DNA from: Pectobacterium punjabense
GTDB taxonomy: Bacteria; Pseudomonadota; Gammaproteobacteria; Enterobacterales; Enterobacteriaceae
Assembly: GCF_012427845.1 (NCBI RefSeq)
Contig: NZ_CP038498.1
Location: 2,108,001 to 2,172,000 of the forward strand
DNA: 64,000 nucleotides
Direction of reading: 5' to 3'
Numbering within the stretch: the stretch's first letter is position 1; each line of letters starts with the position of its first letter. Below, in pieces: positions 59,433 to 64,000 of this stretch. A model generated the notes under the pieces. It was not told where the DNA came from. It was given only the letters and a program-made list of their open reading frames with translations, and made no database searches. The position numbers were made by a program, and so were the translations under genes.

Positions 59433-60908
59433 ATGGCGGTAACTTCAACAGCCCAAGCGTGCGATCTGGTTATTTTCGGTGCCAAGGGCGATCTGGCGCG
59501 CCGTAAATTGCTGCCTTCCCTGTACCAGTTGGAAAAAGCAGGGCACATCCATACGGACACCAAAATTATTGGAGTGGGTCGTGCGGATTGGGATAAAGCG
59601 GAGTATACCCGCGTCGTGCGCGAAGCGCTTGACACTTTTATGAAAGAAGCCATCGACGATAAGTTGTGGGAAACGCTAAGCAGTCGTCTGGATTTCTGCA
59701 ATCTTGATGTGGAAGACACGAAAGCGTTCAACAAACTGGGCAAGATGCTTGACCAGAAAAATCGTACTACCATCAACTATTTTGCGATGCCGCCCAGCAC
59801 ATTTGGTGCGATTTGCAAAGGGTTGGGAGCCGCAGGGCTAAATAAAGACCCGGCACGTGTGGTGATGGAAAAACCGCTGGGTACCGATTTAGCGTCCTCG
59901 CGTGTGATTAACGATCAGGTCGCGGAATTCTTTAACGAATGCCAAGTTTACCGCATCGACCACTATCTGGGTAAAGAAACCGTTCTAAACCTGTTGGCGT
60001 TGCGCTTTGCCAACTCGTTGTTCTCCTCAAATTGGGACAACCGGACGATCGACCATGTACAGATTACGGTAGCGGAAGAAGTCGGGATTGAAGGGCGCTG
60101 GGGCTATTTTGACAAAGCCGGTCAGATGCGCGACATGATCCAGAATCACCTGTTACAAATTCTGACGATGATTGCGATGTCACCGCCGTCTGATTTGACG
60201 ACGGATCGCATCCGTGACGAAAAAGTGAAAGTGTTGCGTTCACTGCGTCGTATTGACCGTTCCAACGTGCACGAAACGACCGTACGCGGCCAATATACTT
60301 CCGGTTTTGTTCAGGGTCATAAAGTGCCGGGCTATCTGGAAGAAGAGGGCGCGAACAAAAGCAGCAGCACGGAAACCTTTGTCTCGATTCGTGTCGACAT
60401 CGACGACTGGCGCTGGTCTGGCGTGCCGTTCTACCTGCGTACGGGTAAACGTTTACCGACAAAATGCTCAGAAGTGGTGGTGTACTTTAAAAATCCTGCG
60501 TTGAATCTGTTCCATGATTCATACCAGCAGTTACCGCAGAACAAACTGATCATTCGCTTACAGCCGGATGAAGGTGTGGAAATCCAGATTCTGAATAAAA
60601 TTCCGGGATTAGAGCATAAGCACCGCCTGCAAACGGTGAAGCTGGATTTGAGTTTCTCTGAAACTTTTAATCAGCAGCATTTGGCAGATGCCTATGAGCG
60701 TCTGTTGCTCGAAACGATGCGCGGGATTCAGGCGCTGTTCGTCCGTCGTGATGAAGTTGAAGAAGCCTGGAAATGGGTGGATTCCATCATGGATGCGTGG
60801 GCGATGGACAACGATGCACCGAAGCCTTACCAGGCGGGAAGCTGGGGGCCTGTCGCATCCGTAGCGATGATCACTCGCGATGGTCGTTCCTGGAATGAGT
60901 TCGAGTAA
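59433..60908 (+). CDS. zwf: Glucose-6-phosphate 1-dehydrogenase Zwf
   Basis: NADP-dependent first enzyme of the oxidative pentose phosphate pathway, 491 residues as in E. coli. ATG at 59433 (MAVTSTAQACDLVIFGAKGD) is preferred to one 6 bases earlier because GAGGAG abuts the earlier ATG and is properly spaced for the later one. Nucleotide fold begins VIFGAKGDLARRKLLPSLY. The active-site peptide is RIDHYLGKETVLNLLALRF, with the catalytic His and Lys. C-terminus GPVASVAMITRDGRSWNEFE is highly conserved. Under HexR; followed by eda, not edd. Confidence 0.98.
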   Translation: MAVTSTAQACDLVIFGAKGDLARRKLLPSLYQLEKAGHIHTDTKIIGVGRADWDKAEYTRVVREALDTFMKEAIDDKLWETLSSRLDFCNLDVEDTKAFNKLGKMLDQKNRTTINYFAMPPSTFGAICKGLGAAGLNKDPARVVMEKPLGTDLASSRVINDQVAEFFNECQVYRIDHYLGKETVLNLLALRFANSLFSSNWDNRTIDHVQITVAEEVGIEGRWGYFDKAGQMRDMIQNHLLQILTMIAMSPPSDLTTDRIRDEKVKVLRSLRRIDRSNVHETTVRGQYTSGFVQGHKVPGYLEEEGANKSSSTETFVSIRVDIDDWRWSGVPFYLRTGKRLPTKCSEVVVYFKNPALNLFHDSYQQLPQNKLIIRLQPDEGVEIQILNKIPGLEHKHRLQTVKLDLSFSETFNQQHLADAYERLLLETMRGIQALFVRRDEVEEAWKWVDSIMDAWAMDNDAPKPYQAGSWGPVASVAMITRDGRSWNEFE

Positions 60909-60931
60909 TTTTTTGATAATACGTCAGTAGC

Positions 60932-60966
60932 TGGAATGCCGAAGTATGCCGGCATTCCACGGTTTT
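60932..60966 (+). terminator. Hairpin in the zwf-eda gap
   Basis: A 10-bp stem (TGGAATGCCG / CGGCATTCCA) with an 8-nt loop lies about 24 bases past the zwf stop, followed by CGGTTTT. It could be a weak terminator or partial attenuator. Two further short hairpins (near 60992-61010 and 61041-61056) precede the eda ribosome-binding site. Confidence 0.5.
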
Positions 60967-61074
60967 AATGTATGGCTTACGGTGCGGTTGGCATCTGCGG
61001 CAACGCAGATCCCTGTGGCAGGGGCGCGCTATATAATTAATGATGCCTTCGGGCATGACTGGAGATAACTTTTG

Positions 61075-61716
61075 ATGAAAAACTGGAAAACGAGCGCGGA
61101 ACAGATTTTGACAACGGGTCCCGTTGTTCCTGTGATTGTGGTCAACAAACTGGAACACGCGGTGCCGATGGCAAAAGCGTTAGTCGCGGGCGGCGTTCGC
61201 GTTCTGGAACTGACATTGCGTACCGACTGTGCTATCGATGCGATCCGTGCGATTGCCAAAGAAGTACCCGAAGCCATCGTGGGTGCGGGTACGGTGACAA
61301 ACCCTGAGCAACTGGCTGCGGTGGTTGAGGCGGGTGCGCAGTTTGCCATTAGTCCGGGATTGACCGAGCCACTGCTGAAAGCGGCAACGGAAGGCAATAT
61401 TCCGTTGATTCCAGGTATTAGCACCGTGTCTGAACTGATGTTGGGTATGGATTACGGCTTATGTGAGTTCAAATTTTTCCCAGCCGAAGCTAACGGCGGC
61501 GTGAAAGCGCTTCAGGCGATCGCGGGTCCATTTGCTCATATCCGTTTCTGCCCGACTGGTGGTATTACGCCGAATAACTACCGTGATTACCTGGCGCTGA
61601 AAAGCGTGCTGTGTGTGGGTGGTTCTTGGCTGGTGCCGAACGATGCACTGGAAAGCGGTGATTACGCACGTATTACTGAACTGGCGCGTGAAGCTGTTGC
61701 AGGCGCAAAAGCGTAA
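61075..61716 (+). CDS. eda: 2-keto-3-deoxy-6-phosphogluconate aldolase Eda (KdgA)
   Basis: Class I aldolase cleaving KDPG to pyruvate and glyceraldehyde 3-phosphate; also acts on 2-keto-4-hydroxyglutarate. 213 residues as in E. coli. ATG at 61075 ([20 protein letters not shown]) follows GGAGAT; a TTG three bases earlier is out of optimal spacing. Conserved VLELTLRTD holds the catalytic glutamate, [13 protein letters not shown] a phosphate-site region, and [13 protein letters not shown] the Schiff-base lysine (about 133). In soft-rot bacteria this enzyme ends pectin catabolism; edd is absent next to it. Confidence 0.97.
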   Translation: MKNWKTSAEQILTTGPVVPVIVVNKLEHAVPMAKALVAGGVRVLELTLRTDCAIDAIRAIAKEVPEAIVGAGTVTNPEQLAAVVEAGAQFAISPGLTEPLLKAATEGNIPLIPGISTVSELMLGMDYGLCEFKFFPAEANGGVKALQAIAGPFAHIRFCPTGGITPNNYRDYLALKSVLCVGGSWLVPNDALESGDYARITELAREAVAGAKA

Positions 61717-61739
61717 GTTTACTGGCTACTGAATGACGA

Positions 61740-61767
61740 AGGCCACTCACTGCGAGTGGCCTTTTTT
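61740..61767 (+). terminator. Intrinsic terminator of eda
   Basis: An 8-bp stem (GGCCACTC / GAGTGGCC) with an ACTGC loop is followed by TTTTTT. Confidence 0.93.
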
Positions 61768-61913
61768 ATGACGGACATCCTTGTCCATCACCCTGCGGGC
61801 CGTCGCAAGCGACGTTAAAAAACGTTCCCTACGTTTTTTTATGACGGACATCCTTGTCCGTCACCCTGCGGGCCGTCGCAAGCGACGTTGAAAAACGTTC
61901 CCTACGTTTTTTT
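61768..61913. repeat. 73-bp tandem repeat (two units) after eda
   Basis: Two complete units, 61768-61840 and 61841-61913, differ at very few positions; a third begins at 61914 (ATGACGAGCG) but diverges at once. Each unit folds into three successive hairpins: GACGGACA/TGTCCGTC, GTCGC/GCGAC, and AAAAAACGT/ACGTTTTTT, the last terminator-like with a TCCCT loop. The core CCCTGCGGGCCG separates the first two hairpins and is shared with the 168-bp repeats near tRNA-Ser. A short frame per unit encodes a basic peptide (MTDILVRHPAGRRKRR in unit 2). Confidence 0.93.
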
Positions 61914-61975
61914 ATGACGAGCGTTGTGTACGCCGTCAGTGACGGTTTACTCCACCTAATCAGCAACAGTAGATA

Positions 61976-63154
61976 TTAACCGCTAACGTCTACGTTCGCC
62001 GCGACGCGCTTGGCGATTTCAACAGCATCGTCTGTCGTTTCTGCACTGGCTAGCGCAACGCCCATACGGCGTTTGCCGCTGATATCCGGTTTGCCAAACA
62101 GGCGAATTTGCGTATGAGGGAGGAGCGCGCTTTCCAGTCCCTGATAGCGTACGTTGTTGCTCTCCAGTTCCGGCAAAATTACGGCAGAAGCCGATGCGCC
62201 GTACTGACGAATCGCGCCAATTGGCAGCCCAAGGAAAGCGCGAACGTGTAGGGCAAATTCGGACAGATCCTGAGAGATCATCGTCACCATGCCGGTATCG
62301 TGTGGGCGAGGGGAGACTTCACTAAAGATGACGTCATCCCCGCAGACGAACAGCTCAACGCCGAACAGGCCATAACCGCCGAGCGCTTTTACGACATCGC
62401 TGGCCATTTTTTGCGCGCGTTCCTGTGCCAGTTCACTCATCTGTTGCGGCTGCCAGGATTCACGATAGTCACCCTCTTCTTGTCGGTGACCGATTGGTGC
62501 ACAGAAATGAATGCCATCAATTGCATGGATGGTCAGCAGGGTGATCTCAAAATCAAAATTTACCAACCCTTCAACGATGACGCGCCCGCCGCCTGCACGA
62601 CCACCCTGTTGGGCGTAGTTCCACGCTTGATCTAACTGCTCAGCGGAGCGAATCAGGCTTTGCCCTTTGCCGGATGAACTCATGACTGGCTTCACAATGC
62701 AGGGGTAGCCAATTGCCTCTACTGCCTGATGAAAGCTCTCTTTGCTGTCGGCAAAACGGTAGGTGGATGTCGGCACACCGAGGGTTTCGGCAGCCAGACG
62801 GCGGATGCCTTCACGGTTCATCGTCAGGCGTGTCGCTTCAGCACAGGGGACAACATGGTGGCCTTGTTTTTCCAATGCCACCAGCATATCGGTGGCGATG
62901 GCTTCAATTTCCGGCACGATATAATCAGGACGTTCTGCTTCAACCAACACTTTTAATGCGTCGCCATCCAACATATTGATGACGTGGCTGCGATGTGCAA
63001 TCTGCATCGCAGGGGCATCGGCATAGCGATCGACCGCAATCACTTCGATTCCAAGGCGCTGACACTCAATCGCCACTTCTTTGCCTAATTCACCGGAGCC
63101 AAGCAACATCACTCGTGTGGCATCCGCACGCAGGGCGGTTCCAATCGTTAACAT
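61976..63154 (-). CDS. purT: Formate-dependent GAR transformylase PurT
   Basis: ATP-grasp enzyme converting GAR, formate and ATP to formyl-GAR in purine synthesis. 392 residues as in E. coli. Starts [20 protein letters not shown]; pre-ATP-grasp domain contains [23 protein letters not shown]-binding segment is [20 protein letters not shown], with metal ligands in [20 protein letters not shown] and RPHDTGMVT. Divergent from ptrB, as in E. coli. A consensus PUR box sits upstream. Confidence 0.98.
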   Translation of the reverse strand: MLTIGTALRADATRVMLLGSGELGKEVAIECQRLGIEVIAVDRYADAPAMQIAHRSHVINMLDGDALKVLVEAERPDYIVPEIEAIATDMLVALEKQGHHVVPCAEATRLTMNREGIRRLAAETLGVPTSTYRFADSKESFHQAVEAIGYPCIVKPVMSSSGKGQSLIRSAEQLDQAWNYAQQGGRAGGGRVIVEGLVNFDFEITLLTIHAIDGIHFCAPIGHRQEEGDYRESWQPQQMSELAQERAQKMASDVVKALGGYGLFGVELFVCGDDVIFSEVSPRPHDTGMVTMISQDLSEFALHVRAFLGLPIGAIRQYGASASAVILPELESNNVRYQGLESALLPHTQIRLFGKPDISGKRRMGVALASAETTDDAVEIAKRVAANVDVSG

Positions 63155-63197
63155 AACCTTATACCTGATCGGGTTGTGAAAAATGGCCGCAGTATAA

Positions 63198-63213
63198 ACG
63201 AAAACGTTTGCGT
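63198..63213 (-). promoter_or_regulatory. PurR operator of purT
   Basis: Read on the minus strand ACGCAAACGTTTTCGT matches the PUR box consensus (ACGCAAACGTTTTCNT) at every position. It lies 44 bases upstream of the purT ATG, consistent with repression by PurR-hypoxanthine/guanine. Confidence 0.92.
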
Positions 63214-63354
63214 GCGCATTAAAGAGGGCGGGCTCTGGAATGTATTACGCAAAAGCGCACCAAGAGACAAGGACGTGGCTTGGCATTGCTGGGCAATCGT
63301 GCCACTCTTCTTACAGAGTGAAAATTTTATGTCAAGACAATGAGATCCGACGCG

Positions 63355-64000
63355 ATGAAGACACCGCAAGCTGAAAAAAAGCCCCACGCGATAAGCACAC
63401 ATGGCGATACGCGTATCGACAATTATTACTGGCTGCGTGATGACCAGCGTACCGATCCGCAGGTGTTGTCCTACCTGGAACAGGAAAATGCCTATAGTGA
63501 AGCCATTATGGCGCCTCACGAAGCACGTAAACGGTCGCTGTATGACGAAATGGTTAAACGCATTCCGTCGACGGACATGTCGGTGCCGTATGTCAGAAAA
63601 GGTTATCGCTACCAAAGTCGCTATGAGCCGGGCAAAGAGTACGCCATCTATCTGCGCCAGCTTGAGCACGCAACAGAAACGTGGGAAACGCTGTTAGATG
63701 GGAATCAACGTGCGGAGGGACATGAATTTTATAGTCTCGGCGCACTTGAGGTTAGCCCAAACAACACGCTGTTGGCGCTCTCGGAGGATTTTTTATCCCG
63801 TCGGCAGTACACACTTCGTTTTCGCGATCTTAACAGCGGCGAATGGTTACCGGATGTGATCGAAAATGTGACCGCAGGTGCTGAATGGTCGGCAGATTCG
63901 ACGGTGTTGTACTACGTGCGTAAACATGAACAAACGCTATTGCCGTATCAGGTCTACCGTCACCGTCTGGGGAGCGACCCGGCACAAGATGAACTGATAT
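63355..64000 (+). CDS. ptrB: Oligopeptidase B PtrB, 5' part
   Basis: S9 prolyl-oligopeptidase-family serine peptidase cutting after basic residues in short peptides. About 215 codons are in the window; the rest, including the catalytic domain, lies beyond its end. The N-terminal MKTPQAEKKPHAISTHGDTR and IDNYYWLRDDQRTDPQVLSY match E. coli PtrB (HGDTRIDNYYWLRDD). Beta-propeller segments AEDFLSRRQY-like (ALSEDFLSRRQYTLRFRDL) and LYYVRKHEQTLLPYQVYRH follow. It is divergent from purT, as in E. coli. Confidence 0.95.
   Translation, partial: MKTPQAEKKPHAISTHGDTRIDNYYWLRDDQRTDPQVLSYLEQENAYSEAIMAPHEARKRSLYDEMVKRIPSTDMSVPYVRKGYRYQSRYEPGKEYAIYLRQLEHATETWETLLDGNQRAEGHEFYSLGALEVSPNNTLLALSEDFLSRRQYTLRFRDLNSGEWLPDVIENVTAGAEWSADSTVLYYVRKHEQTLLPYQVYRHRLGSDPAQDELI

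Overview
The window is chromosomal DNA of a soft-rot enterobacterium, most likely Pectobacterium. Nearly every protein is recognisable as a close homologue of an Escherichia coli protein, with the same length and often the same neighbours. Genus-level hints are several ERIC-type repeats, a zwf-eda pair without edd, and an accessory porin/PTS cluster. The species call is inference, because no search could be run. Genes are densely packed on both strands and I see no prophage, insertion sequence, CRISPR array or integrated island.

Layout. 1-20.2 kb: gloC (3' end), aspC, ompF, asnS, pncB, pepN, pyrD, zapC, ycbX, rlmL, uup, pqiABC and rmf, in E. coli order. 20.5-22.6 kb is a break in that order. 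It holds a chemoreceptor gene and a tRNA-Ser(GGA) gene whose 3' flank carries a 168-bp tandem repeat. 22.9-31.4 kb: ycdX, ycdY, yceB, grxB, mdtH, rimJ, yceH, mviM and murJ. 31.4-40.3 kb: argS, an undescribed 39-residue membrane ORF, yecM, cutC, cmoBA, yecN, yecE and an EAL-HDOD protein. 40.8-46.1 kb: aspS, nudB, yebC, ruvC and ruvAB. 46.2-51.0 kb: an accessory sugar-uptake cluster (LamB-like porin, PTS IIA, PTS IIC, LacI-type regulator) inserted between ruvB and znuB. 51.0-64 kb: znuBC/znuA, mepM, lpxM, pykA, hexR, zwf, eda, purT and the start of ptrB.

How the genes work together. Envelope functions are OmpF, PqiABC, MurJ, MepM, LpxM and the LamB-like porin. Translation and RNA modification are covered by AsnS, ArgS, AspS, RlmL, CmoA/CmoB, RimJ, Uup and Rmf. 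Nucleotide metabolism is covered by PyrD, PurT, PncB and NudB. PykA, HexR, Zwf and Eda form a central-carbon module, with a HexR operator visible before zwf. Other readable control sites are OmpR-type boxes at ompF, a LexA box before ruvA, a Zur box between znuC and znuA, a PUR box before purT and LacI-type boxes in the PTS/regulator intergenic region.

The most interesting unexplained structure is a repeat element with four copies at two distant loci: two in the 168-bp units beside tRNA-Ser and two in 73-bp units after eda. All copies share a CCCTGCGGGCCG core flanked by three hairpins. The stem sequences differ between the loci but the pairing is kept, which suggests a structured RNA or a mobile palindromic element. 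The tRNA-Ser arrangement also recalls the repeat array behind E. coli tyrT.
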